NCBI RefSeq assembly: GCF_024139115.2
Contig: NC_085139.1
Coordinates: forward strand, 72,273,203 to 72,337,202
Direction: 5' to 3'
DNA: 64,000 nucleotides
Source of the DNA: Armigeres subalbatus
Taxonomy: Eukaryota; Arthropoda; Insecta; Diptera; Culicidae
In this document: piece by piece, positions 46,314-57,424 of the stretch
Layout of the letters: every line of letters begins with the position of its first letter
Numbering within the stretch: position 1 is the first letter of the stretch
The notes under the pieces: generated by a model
Databases searched by the model: none
Told to the model about the DNA's origin: nothing
What the model saw: the letters and a program-made list of their open reading frames with translations, nothing else
Position numbers and translations under genes: made by a program

Positions 46314-46740
46314 GTCACCACTTAACTTTTAAAATTTTAAAATTCCCGCATATTTTCCGACTTTTGCCCGATATTTTTTGAAAAATTCCCGATATAATGT
46401 TGAAGATTCCAATTAAAAATTTATTTTCAAATTCGAAAAAAAGTGAATATTTTATATTTTATTCTAAAAGTAATTTTAATAGACGTTTACTTTTTTGTTA
46501 AATATCATATGCACAGCAAAAGTTTCAAAATAGACAAATTGATATGAAATTTGTTTACATGCTTGAGGATGAGGGTGCTGATTATCTAGTCGCATAACAT
46601 GCACGTATTTTTTTAATTTTGACCTATTTTATTTGTACTGGATGTGAATTTTAAATTTCAATGAAAACGTTTTAAAAATCAGCAATTTCAACATCTCAGT
46701 AATTTTCGAAGAAATGCATCTACAAATTCAAAACAATTGT
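46314..46740. other. Unassigned AT-rich sequence starting CAGGGTCACC
   Basis: The start resembles the CAGGGTGGCCACC end seen inverted at about 57210-57222. CAGGG is a common hAT-type start, but I cannot locate the second end or a target duplication. Confidence 0.35.
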
Positions 46741-47400
46741 CAATTAGTGAATCATGGATGTTGTCCAAGTGGAAAAGACTAATAACGGCGCGTGTTGGCA
46801 CCAGGGTGAATGATCGGAACCGCACGAGCAGTTTGACACCCTAATGCTGACACAACTCTCGCTTCGACGACCATATGCAGAGAAGCGCGAGAGCAACGCA
46901 CCATCAAACGCAAATAATTGACTAAACTTGTTGCGAGGTAAAGATACCATTTCACCGATTTGGGACAAATAGGTGATGGTAATCTTCCTACCGCAGCAGA
47001 ATGCGCGACGACGCGCTTTGCTAACGAGTCTATTAATAGATTTGCGCAACCCACGGGGCGCAAGCCAGAAGATGCCAGTCAGTCCTGCAATTTCCTCCTC
47101 GTTCGCAATTGTTCGACACCTCACCGAAAAAGAGAGCAGCAACCAACAAAAAAAAAAAGATTAGTTGTGATTGCTTTTTCCATTTAGAATATTTAGATGG
47201 GCAATTCACTCCGCCGAGCGGGAGAAACTCGGTCGCGACCAACTCGGACCGGTTCGGTTTCGGTATCACAATTGTTAAGGATTTTTATTTTCGATTCTGA
47301 TGAATCAGCGAATGTTTTCGTTTTGTTTTGCTTTCGTTCGGGATTCGATATTTATATGTTCGACTCAGATGTGTTACGATGATAATGCGACTGATTGAAA
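46740..47400. other. CpG-richer segment with overlapping short frames
   Basis: Frames overlap on both strands (minus 46744-47142, 132 codons; plus 46960-47187). No family is recognised and none is favoured by context. Confidence 0.35.
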
Positions 47401-48880
47401 TTTTTGTTGTGTAACTACTCTCCTACTGAAATAGTATGGAAATATGGGATCAAATTACCATTACCTGTTTTTATTTGCTTTTTTACCATTATCTATTCCT
47501 GGTAAGTCGTTTATCATGACTTAATCTCATAACAAAAAAATACAGCTATTCACCTTGTCGTTAGACAACCTTCCTCGTACTTGTTCAAGCCACAGAACAA
47601 CATTACGTTTGGACGCATCGGCCGATACATTCTATTTAGGCCCTTATTGTTATATGTAACTCCATGCAGTGCTAATCACCCGTCAAAGAAATTATGACAT
47701 CATACTTCGGTTCTGAATGAAACAATTAAATCCAAAGCTGCTCGAACGGACACTCCTCTATCGTAATTTGTTCAGACACAGATAATGGGTAGATAAGTGT
47801 CTACACTTCTAGTTCCGTTAGTGGGGACAACGCAAACTATAATTTACACAGCGTTTAGAAGAAAAACTCTGCCCAGCGGAAGTAATTTAAATTAAGCCAC
47901 TTGTCGCCCTTTGTTGCATAAGCATGAGCTTGGGATAATGTAGTTGTATGCGTGGGGCAAACCGCTGTTCATTTCAGAGGCTGACTAAATAAAAAGGGTT
48001 TTTGATTCGAATTTTGTCATCATTTGGTGAAAGTTACCGAAACTAGCACTTCTTTAACTTTATATTAAAATTTAGATCAGGGCCAGGAGAATTTGAAATA
48101 ATCAACTGGCATGATATTGAGAAAACATCGCGGCTAAAGTCCACCAAGTAACACATTTGAAATTTCAGCCTCTGAAATGAGTGCTTGACAAACTACTAGA
48201 ATTGAATAATGATGAAAGCAAATTACGAACATATGATCGAAACCATCCTTGTTTGGAATATAAGTTTTTATAAGAAATAATAGTAATTTCGTTACCTAAT
48301 AGTTAGGTAATAGGGTGGGTGTAACAATTATCGCCATACATAAGACCAATTTTTTCAATAAGTAAAAGGCATGTTAGTGGACTTTATATATCAAGCGAAA
48401 GGTTTTACTTCCTGCTCCTTAGCACAGCTGTGAAAACTACAATAAAATTCGTTATAATCCTCAAAATTGATTAATCCATAATAGGAACGCATGCACCAGT
48501 TATGGCACTATTCTTGATTTTGGTTCCTTATTTGACAAATCCCATTGTTATCTCATGGGATTGGCCAAATTGGGACCACTAGTGCGACAACTGGTGCAAA
48601 TGGCGTAAAAAATTAAGCATAATCAATTTTTTACAATTATGCTTTGCTTGTTTTGGAGGAGATCAAAGGTGTTATCGTATCGTATGAATACGCTTTGTCG
48701 ATATGAACTTGGTTTGCGGTGATTTGATTGGCCATTTGGCATATAAAGCACAAGTGCGACAACTGGTACTATAGCCACAACTGGTACATCTAGCCTAGTT
48801 GAATTGGTTGTGGAATTTTGGCAAATTTTTGGATTCTAATGATATTGCATCGGGCTGACAAAAATACTTTGCATTGTTTT
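47400..48880. other. Unassigned AT-rich DNA
   Basis: Includes repeated GTGCGACAACTGGT motifs (48578-48600 and 48750-48790) that look like part of a dispersed repeat. No gene is seen. Confidence 0.4.
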
Positions 48881-48883
48881 TTT

Positions 48884-49407
48884 GCCTTTCGCGTATACTA
48901 AGTATCACTCCAAAACTGAACTTTTGATATAAGGCTCGGAGACCTATAGTGTTATATACTAATCAACTCATCTCGACGAGCTGAGGTGATGTCTGTATGT
49001 GTGTGTGTACAAAAAAAATGTGAGACACACTTTTTTGTACTTAGCCTTATCCGACTTGCAATAGGTTGCATTCGACGCGAAATCCTTCATAATTTTTCGC
49101 TATTGAAAATTGGCCTAATCAGCTATTGCGTTCCGAAGTTATTAAAAATCATTGGTTTTTTCCTCTTTTTTTCCAAGGGGGGTACCCTTGGAATTTTTTT
49201 ATCAAAATCGGACATTTTTTTCAAAACCTGCTTCAATGCATTCAAATGAAAGCAAATAAATGTGAATTGATGAAAAAAAACTGAATCTATCTCCCTAAAG
49301 AGCAATTTTGACCTCTTTTTTGTGCTTTTCTTGTTATAATACGTCAATGTTATAATACACGGGAAAGGCACCATCACCGCTAAGTGGATTATTCTGGGGT
49401 TTTTTTC
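48884..49407 (+). mobile_element. GCCTTTCTCG/GAGAAAGGC dispersed element, copy 2
   Basis: Same landmarks as copy 1: GCCTTTCGCGTATACTAAG, CACTCCAAAACTGAAC, CTGAGGTGATGTCTGTATG, GAGACACACTTTTTTG, TATTGAAAATTGGCC, AAAGGCACCATCACC and GTGGATTATTCTGGGG. The right half of the 5' hairpin is deleted here and the GT tract is short. Confidence 0.85.
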
Positions 49408-49409
49408 TA

Positions 49410-50220
49410 GATTTATTTGGTAACCTAGCCTTCGGAAGAGGTCCAGGAAACCAGGACGTACTTTATTCAGCTTTACATAATCGAACGAAATGTAACGAAA
49501 AACATCATATTACTCTACGGAATTAAAAATATTTATAATTTCAATTGGAGCACTTTAAGAATAATGACCAATGTTACATAGGGTATATGGCTCAAACCTT
49601 GGCCTAATACGCCGCGGTTAAGCACATTTATCGTTATATATCTTCATATATTACAGTTCCAACTAAAATTATTCCTCCAGCCTGCTTGCTTACTTTTGGT
49701 TTTGTCGCCAAACAGCAATAACGTCGATGGATGTCCACAATATTTCATTTTTCATATCATTTCATCAGCAAAAGTCTTGAGCGAAATGGACAAGCCTGGA
49801 CTGTAGATTATAATTCTTTAGGAGACGCATATGGTGGGGATAATTGTGTTACAATCGGTTTCATGGGTCATTGGATTTTAGTCAACGTAGTTTGTTATAA
49901 ACATCTTTCAACATAATCTTCAATGGCTCTATGGCGAGTACTGCAGAATGATTCATCGGCATGGGTTTACATCGGAAGGATGTTATTCTGTACTGGTAGG
50001 ATTGTACGAACTGGGGCTGAGTTGGAAGTTCCAAAACAATAATATTAATATCATTCCATCTACTGTAGTAGATGGGTTCCAATTTGGAGCCCATTTAGTT
50101 ACGTAGACGAAATGGTGTTTTAGCGATTTGGATACAAACTGTACACTTTTGCGAGCACCACTTGCGCTCAAAATATATTTGGAGATTTTTAACACGCACT
50201 GAGCACTTCTGCGAGCCTCA
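49410..50220 (+). other. Unassigned; possible decayed coding fragment at 49905-50100
   Basis: A plus-strand frame with no ATG at its start runs about 65 codons and contains YGEYCRMIHRHGFTSEGCYS then VLVGLYELGLSWKF. It reads like protein rather than random sequence, but I cannot name a family. Confidence 0.3.
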
Positions 50221-50223
50221 CAC

Positions 50224-50240
50224 GGGGGGGGGGGGGGGGG
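50224..50240 (+). repeat. 17-base poly(G) run
   Basis: An uninterrupted run of 17 G follows CACAC. A MITE-like end (ACATAATTAATGGATCTTCC) lies 30 bases downstream. Confidence 0.95.
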
Positions 50241-50584
50241 TATTTGAAAATGTCCAATTTTGTGTTACATAATTAATGGATCTTCCCTTATCAAATGAAT
50301 CGAAAAATTAACTTAAGGTCTAGATTATGCCCGGCAGGGGTCCCCAAATGCGTGGCCGCGTGCCATCAGAACCAGCCGAATCCGTTAGGGATTGTCGGGG
50401 ACAAAATAGTACTTACGTGTCGTTCGTAACTAATCAGGTGAAAAACAGACGTGTTGTAAATCATGGCTCACTGATGCTCAAATAAAATTATGCCACGTTG
50501 GCACGGTTGCATATGGCGAGTTACGTGAGACATAAGATCGATAAGATAGATATCGGCAATGGATATTATGAATTTAAATAATCA

Positions 50585-51850
50585 TAAAATCATGGCACAC
50601 ACGTCTTTTCGAGATGATGGTGACAAAGTGCTGCCAGGTGTAGCAACTTTTTCTGTGGATTTGCAAAAGTAAGTTCTTGCAAATGCCTAAAATACTCAAT
50701 CATTTATATGTTTTTAACTTATTGTTTGCATTTGCTTCAAGAGACTTATTTTTTGGCAAAAGGCTGCTGGTCTTTAATGAAAGCTTTGCGTTTGTTGGCA
50801 CCTAAACACGAGCATCTCCAATGTCTGCGTGCATTTGTCGGTTAAGGGTCGCACAGCCAACGAAATCCTCAGTTGCTTTTCCAAAAAAAAGTAAAAGCAC
50901 ACTGACTTACGTAGACGCTGACTTCAAGACAATTATCTTTTGGTTGGATACATGTAGTTGGTAAAATAAGAACTGGAATTTATTCTAACACATTATCTTA
51001 CTGATAAACAGCAATGAAATTTAGGTCAAGCCCATACTGTTTAATTACTTCGAATCAGGTTCATGGCCGCTGACTCTTTCCATGTGGCGGTTGAATCCAA
51101 AATACGCCTTAAACGTGTCGTCAGTTTTGAAAACTTTAAGTCTGCGGTTGGCAATGCGAAGAACAATATTGACGTACTTGATATGCAAGCAACTGACTTC
51201 TTCAAAGCTAAGCTGACCGTTTTGCAGTACACGATAAACTAGAGCAAACCGCGCACGTACATCGACTCCATGCTGAAAGTGGCTGAAAAGGCCGTTATGA
51301 ACTTTGACACGCAGACAAAATCAACAGTAAAGATTTAAATGCAAGTTGTTTTCCCAAGAAGTAATTGAGAGGGTTAGAATCAGAGGGGTGTAAGTGAAAT
51401 TTTTGGCAAATTTGAGTTGATTACTGCAAAAAATGCTTTGGTCTAAAACTTTGCTTTGCGGCAATATACCGATATAGTTTGTACGTTACCTGTACAAAAT
51501 GTGAAAATTCACAGAAAATTTGTCTTGAACTTCCATACGATTTCTATGGAAGAAAAAATATTGAAAAACTTCACACTCGTTTTTCTCAAAACTCTGTCAC
51601 TTACACCCCTTTGCGATTGACCTCCTCAATTTATGTTGGTTGTAAAGGATTCGTTCTCTATTGAGACAAATGTACGTTGGCAAAATGCTTCCCACGTAAT
51701 TTATGAAGAAAAGAAAACTTCTCTCCCGAAAGTGGTTCTACCTGTTGTTACCGAAGAGGAAAAGTCGTTTTTCGTTGATCTTGATCTTCCGACGAAGCAA
51801 GAAGCTTTTGATTATTTTTTGTACTTGTTTCATACTTTAAGGACATAGTT
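50585..51850 (+). pseudogene. Decayed DUF7869-like gene interrupted by a MITE
   Basis: Pieces in one order on the plus strand match an uncharacterised family I know from insects and cnidarians: FSVDLQK (50649-50669), KRLLVFNESFAFVG (50758-50799), GRTANEILSCF (50847-50879), FWLDTCS..NKNWNLF (50938-50985, usual form WLDNCSAQNKNW), NYFESG then FMAADSFHVAVE (51043-51095, usual form GHTFM.ADSFH), QVVFPRSN (51340-51363) and, past an inserted element at 51364-51630, MLVVKDSFSIE (51633 on). Stops and frame changes separate most pieces. The DNCS.QNKN and GHT..AD motifs resemble DUF7869 proteins, whose function is unknown to me. The 71-codon frame at 51633-51848 is probably the tail. Confidence 0.65.
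51364..51630. mobile_element. MITE with ATTGAG/CTCAAT ends inserted in the decayed gene
   Basis: The left end ATTGAGAGGGTTAG and the inverted right end ATTGAGGAGGTCAAT share a TIR that continues AGGGGTGTAAGTGA on both sides. It separates QVVFPRSN from MLVVKDSF in the surrounding gene relic. The target duplication is not clear. Confidence 0.75.
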
Positions 51851-52175
51851 GGAAGAGTACCATTTCTTCTTCTTTTTGGAATTACATGTAGTCATTACAT
51901 TACATTACAATTAGTCACTTGTTTGAAGCGAAAACTCGATATAAACTGCTATTTTTGCCCGAAAAAAACTATGAAAAACTGATCGCGGAAAAATGTAAAC
52001 ACCGGCACCAGCAGCAGCAAACTAATAATTAGAATGGCTCAAAAATGATTTTGCTCCGCCACGCTCAGTACACTATGTTTCATATTTTGGGTGTCGTTCG
52101 AAGGTTTGGGCTAGTTTGATAAGGAGCTTACAGTGCACAGTTCAGGTTTATATGACAGCTGATATGACTAAGTTG

Positions 52176-52998
52176 GGGCCAGTTCAAATATTACGTAACT
52201 CAGTAAGGAATGGGGGGTGGTTTAATTTTTGTTACGATTTGTTACGCAAAATATAGAGGGTCCTTCGGGATATTTTTACGCGTAACAAATTAGTTGCATA
52301 GAGAAGAAATATTAAAAAAAAACATTATTATCTTTAAAATAGCAGAAAATATACAACAAATATTTTTTTTTGCATCGTGTTAGAAAATTCTACTAAAACC
52401 AATTTTTTTTCAAAAAACCCAGATTAATCCACCTAGCGGCGATGATGCCTTTCTCGTCATCGTAAAATGTACTGAAAAAATCACATAAGAAAGGTCAAAA
52501 AAGCACTTTAGGGGAATAGATCGCATATTTTCTATCATTTTGCATGTTTATGCATTAATTACTATGCATTCCCACCGTTCTTGAAACATTTTTTTTCGAT
52601 TTTGAATTTTTTTCCAAGGGGGGACGAATGCAACTTGTTGCGAGTAAATCGGGTAATGCTAAGTTCCAAAAAGTGTGTCTCCAAGTTTGTACACTCACAC
52701 ATACACACACATACACACACACATACATACGCACATACAGACATCACCTCGATTCGTCGAACTGAGTCGATCGGTATATAATACTATAAGTCTCCGGGCC
52801 TTCTATCAAAAGTTGTTTTTTGGAGTAGTTCTATAGCCTTTCGGTACAACTTTGTTGTTCGAGAAAGGCACAAGTGTATTTGTTACGCGTTACGCATAGT
52901 GGTGGGGGAGTGTCAAATTTTGTTACAGATTGTTACGAGGGGGTGAGGTATTCTTAAAAATAACGTTTTTTCGCGTTACGTAATATTTGAACAGACCC
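52176..52998. mobile_element. MITE with GTTCAAATATTACGTAAC ends, itself interrupted
   Basis: The left TIR (52176-52199) and the right TIR (52975-52998) match at 22 of 24 positions, sharing GTTCAAATATTACGTAAC. Both flanks contain TTGTTACGA and G-run motifs. Its interior is split by a copy of the GCCTTTCTCG element (52412-52869). Confidence 0.8.
52412..52869 (-). mobile_element. GCCTTTCTCG/GAGAAAGGC dispersed element, copy 3
   Basis: Inverted relative to copies 1 and 2. The hairpin end is 52836-52869: GCCTTTC, ACAAC, loop TTT, GTTGT, GAGAAAGGC. The other end reads AACCCAGATTAATCCACC. It contains a CA-rich microsatellite at about 52690-52735. Confidence 0.85.
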
Positions 52999-52999
52999 T

Positions 53000-54045
53000 T
53001 GAATTTTACATTATTCTGATTATGGCACTCAGTCATTGGGCGCTGACGAGGAGGGAGACCATTGACTGTTTGAAATATTTAAGATCTTTAACTCCATAGA
53101 CAATGCATATTGTCATTCAACAATGTAGCCAGAACTTGTATGTGATATCTTTCACACCAGGGGCAGATACTTCATACAAAAGGGGTGAGCGGGGTATAAA
53201 ATGCTAATTTTTTGCGTTACGTAATCAATGGATCATTCCTGCGGTGCGGTTTTCGTTCAGTGAAGTTTCTGGAATGTTGCTTTCAGCTATGTAGGGTCTC
53301 TTTACGCCAGCGTTTGGAAAGAAGGCGCTGTAGCCAGTGTAATGAAAGGTTTATTTTCCCATACTAGTTTTCATACAGACTTGAACCGGCTTGTGCTCAA
53401 CCAGTTTTTGTTCAATTCGGCTTTTGTAGGACTTCGGAGCATGGGACGGAATCGTGTGAGCGTGGTGGAGTTGGGTCGTTTTTTGAACCACCCTACTAAT
53501 ATTCTTTGTTTTTTATTAATACGACACCAATACTACTACAGTATATGACAGTTTTTATTGTATCAATACTTTCAAAGCTTTGATTTGGTACTCAACCCAC
53601 TTTCACCTTAAATTAATATTATTGCCACAACATATCACAATAATATTATGTGTTTTATTAACAAACTAGTTTATTTATGGACGCTGTAGCGCCCGCGGCA
53701 AGTGTTTTTTTTTTCAATCAAAATTTTCAACGTCTGTTGTCTGTGATTTTTTTTCATCAAATGCTGTGTCTGGTTGTCTAAGGGTGTCACTGGTTTTGTT
53801 TTCTGCATCTGATAGTAAAAAAGAATTGAAGTGTGAAATATTTTATTTTTTTGTGAGAATTTCCCCTGGTTGGCTAGTCACCGGACAGACAAACAGGGCT
53901 ATTATATATAGTAAAATGTTTCGGGTTTGCTATCACTTTTTACGGGCCTCGAACATTTTAAGTATGTCACAGTTTCATATCGCCTTCTCCTAAGAGGCCA
54001 TTCACATTATACGTAGATAGGTTTTAGACAATATAATATCTTCCC
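53000..54045. other. Unassigned DNA
   Basis: A solo MITE-like end (TTGCGTTACGTAATCAATGG) lies at 53214-53233. Other frames, such as 53342-53548 and 53766-53993, match nothing I know. Confidence 0.4.
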
Positions 54046-54048
54046 TCC

Positions 54049-54210
54049 TCCTTCATCAGGGCCGGATTTATGGGGGGTCCAGGGGGGGCCGTAGCCCCGG
54101 GCCCCCACAAATCTTATGTACCAAAACCAACCTTTGTTGTACATTTTGGGGCCCCCACATTCCGTCGGCCCCGGGGCCCCCTTCTGGCTAAATCCGGCCC
54201 TGTCCTACAT
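54049..54210. mobile_element. hAT-type MITE with 8-bp target duplication
   Basis: The element runs 54057-54202 (146 bp). Ends CAGGGCCGGATTTA and, inverted, CAGGGCCGGATTTAG are perfect. The target duplication is TCCTTCAT (54049-54056) and TCCTACAT (54203-54210), one mismatch. The interior is rich in GGGGGCCCC motifs that can fold. It has no coding frame. Confidence 0.93.
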
Positions 54211-54453
54211 GGACAACTGACCCTCCATATGAATTATGAAAATTGGGAAAAGGGGGGGTAAGGGCGCGTGGGGTAAGAGTACGTTTTCGATTTTTTGAAG
54301 TTATAAAAAAAATAAACTAACATCACTGCATCAGTTTGACAGGTATTCTGACCAACTATTGTCATGTGTAATTGTGAACGATTTGGATAAAAAACAAGGG
54401 AGATATGAAGTAAGATGATTTTTTGGTCGTTTTGCTAAAAATAAATCAAGCAA

Positions 54454-54979
54454 AATTTTTCATAACGACGTATGTAACAAAAGTAAACAAAACGGGGTTT
54501 TTAATACAACGTGACAATCACACGCGGCTTTATATAATACGCATCGATTTTACTGATTTCAGATCTTAAAATTCTTTAATTCAATCTTTTTGCGAACCGA
54601 CGTATGTAAAAATTTCTATTTTTGAAGTCTCACTGTTACATACGTCGCTTTAACATATAGAAGCTAAGAGCGACCTATGTAACAAAAAAAGCAAAACAAA
54701 ACAAAACTGCAGTTGCGTCAATCGTGCACTATGGAAAACCGACCAATGTACACCGATGTACGTGTAGCATACCGGTGTATGTATAATTTTATCGTTTTTC
54801 ACAGTGAATTTGAATGAACTGAGCTTTGCTGTGAAGCACGCTTATTACGCTTGTTGTAATGATGCATGCCAGCGGAAAAAAGTATTGGGAAAAGATTTAG
54901 TTTTAAAACAGTTTTGCCAACTTTCTGCAAAGGATTTCTCGAATCCTCATATTTGTTACATACGTCGTTATGAAAAATT
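54454..54979. mobile_element. Fold-back-like element with 28-bp perfect inverted ends
   Basis: The ends 54454-54481 and 54952-54979 are perfect inverted repeats (core CATAACGACGTATGTAACAA). Between them the core GACGTATGTAA recurs at about 54599, inverted at 54636-54651, and as GACCTATGTAAC at 54670. A small frame (54804-54992) overlaps the right end; I do not recognise it. Confidence 0.8.
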
Positions 54980-54987
54980 ATGCTTGA

Positions 54988-55185
54988 ATTAACTTTATTA
55001 CCGGCCGCGCAATGCAAAACACGAAATTTTGGCAAATCGCGCGGTCGTTCTGCCGTCCGAAACAAGAGCCAACACGCACTGAACTAATTAACTTTATTAC
55101 CGGCCGCGCAATGCAAAACACAAAATTTCGGCAAATCGCGCGGTCGATCTGCCGTCCGAAACAAGAGCCAACACGCACTATTAAA
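54988..55185 (+). repeat. Tandem duplication of a 99-bp unit
   Basis: Two copies (54988-55086 and 55087-55185) differ at only a few positions. Landmarks: AACTTTATTACCGGCCGCGC, GCAAATCGCGCGGTCG and AACAAGAGCCAACACGCACT. 99 bp is a multiple of three, so frames on both strands repeat a 33-residue block. Confidence 0.93.
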
Positions 55186-55264
55186 TTACCAACAACGTGT
55201 TATGCGAAAATGGTTTTATCAAAAGGCACACTGAAATTGTGCGGTTCGTTGCCATGCTGTTAGT

Positions 55265-56065
55265 GTTAACCGGCATTTCATCAATGTCGAATTGTAATTC
55301 TACAATGGCACTTAATTACAATGATTTAATTCTTTTCTTAGTTGCAAAACATTCGTATTTTTTTCTTGGATGCACAACTTTCGTTAGTTTCTGACAGTGC
55401 CAATGGAAATTGTATGCCAGTGTAGTGTGATTCTTCCTTCTAAGAGCATAATGTTCACAGAAAGCAAGTTATAGTTATAGTATAGCCGACATCTTTTTAA
55501 TGTTCAGCTATCGGTTTGATCTTAATCAGTCTGTTTCAAAGAATACCTTCCTGGGTAACTGATGGAGCTTTTTAAATTATCGCATAATTATGTGAGTAAA
55601 GACACAATTCTTTCTTATAAAGTAAATTAAATTCAATTACAATTTTAAACTTAGGAACTTTGCAATTAAATAAGTAAAGCATTGTATAACCTCATTATAG
55701 TGATTTGCATCACTTTTCTAAAAATCTACAAAATTATCAAACAACTAATTTGAACACAGATTTAACCCGAAGACAATCTTCGTTTCCGATCAAAATAATT
55801 ATTCAGTTTTCTAAAAAAGAATTAAACACATTTTAGGCAATCAAAACATATGTATTCGATTCGTAATTAATTCAACTCTACTTTTTTTTAATTTCTAGAA
55901 TTAATGTCTAGAAAGTAAATCTTGGATTTTTTATTGAAAACTTTGAACGTCCTCATTCAATATTAGTATATTGAAATGTTCTTAGCTTTGGAACTTATTT
56001 ATTATTCCGTGTTACAAATCAGAAAACTATCTTAGAGTAGCTTTTTCACCATCATAATCTTCTAT
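55265..56065. other. AT-rich spacer
   Basis: No gene, repeat end or RNA is recognised. Confidence 0.45.
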
Positions 56066-56067
56066 AA

Positions 56068-56265
56068 TACAGTGAAACCTCCATGAGTCGATATTGAAGG
56101 GACCATCGACTCAAGGAAATATCGAGATGTGGAATACACAAACCTTGTGATGCTGTGTGAAGGGACCATCGTAGTAACCCAGAAAATATTTTTTAATATG
56201 GAATAATTTGCTTCTATGAGTCGATATCGAGTCATAGAACATCGACTCATGGAGGTTTAACTGTA
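56068..56265. mobile_element. Tc1/mariner (pogo-type) MITE with TA target duplication
   Basis: The element runs 56070-56263 (194 bp). Ends CAGTGAAACCTCCATGAGTC and, inverted, CAGTTAAACCTCCATGAGTC differ at one base, and TA stands on both sides. The CAGT..AACCTC start is typical of pogo/Tigger ends. GTCGATAT motifs recur inside. Confidence 0.92.
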
Positions 56266-56269
56266 TTAG

Positions 56270-57100
56270 GTTAGTTGTGGAAAAATAGTAAACTAAAGAT
56301 ATTTTACTCTTTAGAATAGTACCACAAAACAGATAGACATCATAGAACAAACTGCAAATTTCAAAGTAGGCTCTTTGTGTATCAACAATCGACGAACGGC
56401 ACTCCCGCATATCTAAAGGGAAAGAAAGAGACAGCAAAGCATGCGGTGCCGCTCTGTCTAATGCGCGTTGTTCAGTAAAGCTTGACTTCCACCGCTAGGT
56501 TCGCTAGCGTTCCAAAATCATGGAGGGACCACATTTCAAGGGAAAGATGCCTATATGTTATGTGATAGTACAGACATATTCACGTAGTATTAAATAATTA
56601 CCATTTTCAATGATTTGTAGAATTTTCAAATATAATTCCAAACAACTCTTTAACATAATATTTATGATATATGGCCAGGGCTCTACCAAATCACACCAAG
56701 CGCCAAAAAATTACTCATATTTTGCCCAAGTTTTTGTTTAACAGATTCAACTGATCACAAATCGTATAGGTCCTATACTGTAGGATATCCCTCAACCCCA
56801 TAACTGAGGTTATCCTACAACAAATGTACGCATGAATTGATTGTAAATAATTTCCGTTTTCCTTTCACGTACAAAATATCACAAATCAGTCAAAAAGCTG
56901 CTTACTCGAAATTGGAATTAAAATGATCTTGAGACAATTGGATCTGGAAAAAACTACTTATTTTTTATACCTCACACATTATGTACTAAAATCAAATAAC
57001 TCAATTAGAATGCGATTGAAGAATGAATATCGAAAAGAAAATCTTTCCTTTTTATCAACTTCATTAAAAACTTTGAAGAATTTTGAATGTAAGTTATCAA
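56270..57100. other. Unassigned AT-rich DNA
   Basis: Nothing recognised. The frame at 56923-57270 runs into the CCCGG-rich stretch and is not a credible gene. Confidence 0.4.
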
Positions 57101-57109
57101 AAATTTATT

Positions 57110-57222
57110 TTTTCCCGGTTCATGTTCTGAATTCCCGGTTTTCCCGCTTTTTTCCCGGTGACTTCAATTTCCCGTCTTTTTCCCGCTTTTCCCGTTTTCC
57201 CGGTTCGGTGGCCACCCTGAAT
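57110..57222 (-). repeat. TTTCCCGG-rich repeat ending GGCCACCCTG
   Basis: Many TTCCCGGTT or TTCCCGC units lie in 110 bp and end GTGGCCACCCTG, the inverted form of CAGGGTGGCCAC. It may be one end of a hAT-type element that cut the adjacent LINE fragment. Confidence 0.5.
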
Positions 57223-57224
57223 CC

Positions 57225-57403
57225 TTACAAGCTGCTTTATTGGTCTTTAGCTGTTGAATGGCATCCTTAACTTCCCTCAAGGTGGGGGCTGGTTGGCTTC
57301 CATCGTCCGCTGAACTGACGTAGTCATCTCCTCCGCTGCCTTGACTTTCACTCAGGGGCGTCTCGTGGACTTTTGGTACACCTGTTCTACCACCCTGCTC
57401 CAT
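57225..57403 (-). pseudogene. LINE fragment: start of the reverse transcriptase domain
   Basis: The minus-strand frame reads ETPLSESQGSGGDD, then PTLREVKDAIQQLKTNKAAC with KDSG, the usual linker and first reverse transcriptase motif (PT..EV..AI..LK..KA.G.D) of RTE-like LINEs. It stops at the CCCGG repeat, so only about 55 residues remain. Confidence 0.78.
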
Positions 57404-57424
57404 GTATCAAGCTGAGTGGTTTCG

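Noticed and set aside
46744..47142. 132-aa minus-strand frame considered as a histone or other conserved gene
   Set aside because: I compared it with core histone sequences from memory and found no match. No other family fits.
50649..50680. Splice donor AAAA-GTAAGT in the DUF7869-like relic
   Set aside because: The match to the family seems to continue past it in another frame (VLANMPK-like), so a frame change in a decayed copy is as likely as an intron.
46314..57222. CAGGGTCACC at 46314 and CAGGGTGGCCACC (inverted) at 57210 as ends of one element
   Set aside because: Adjacent sequences differ and no target duplication links them. They may be two unrelated or only distantly related elements.
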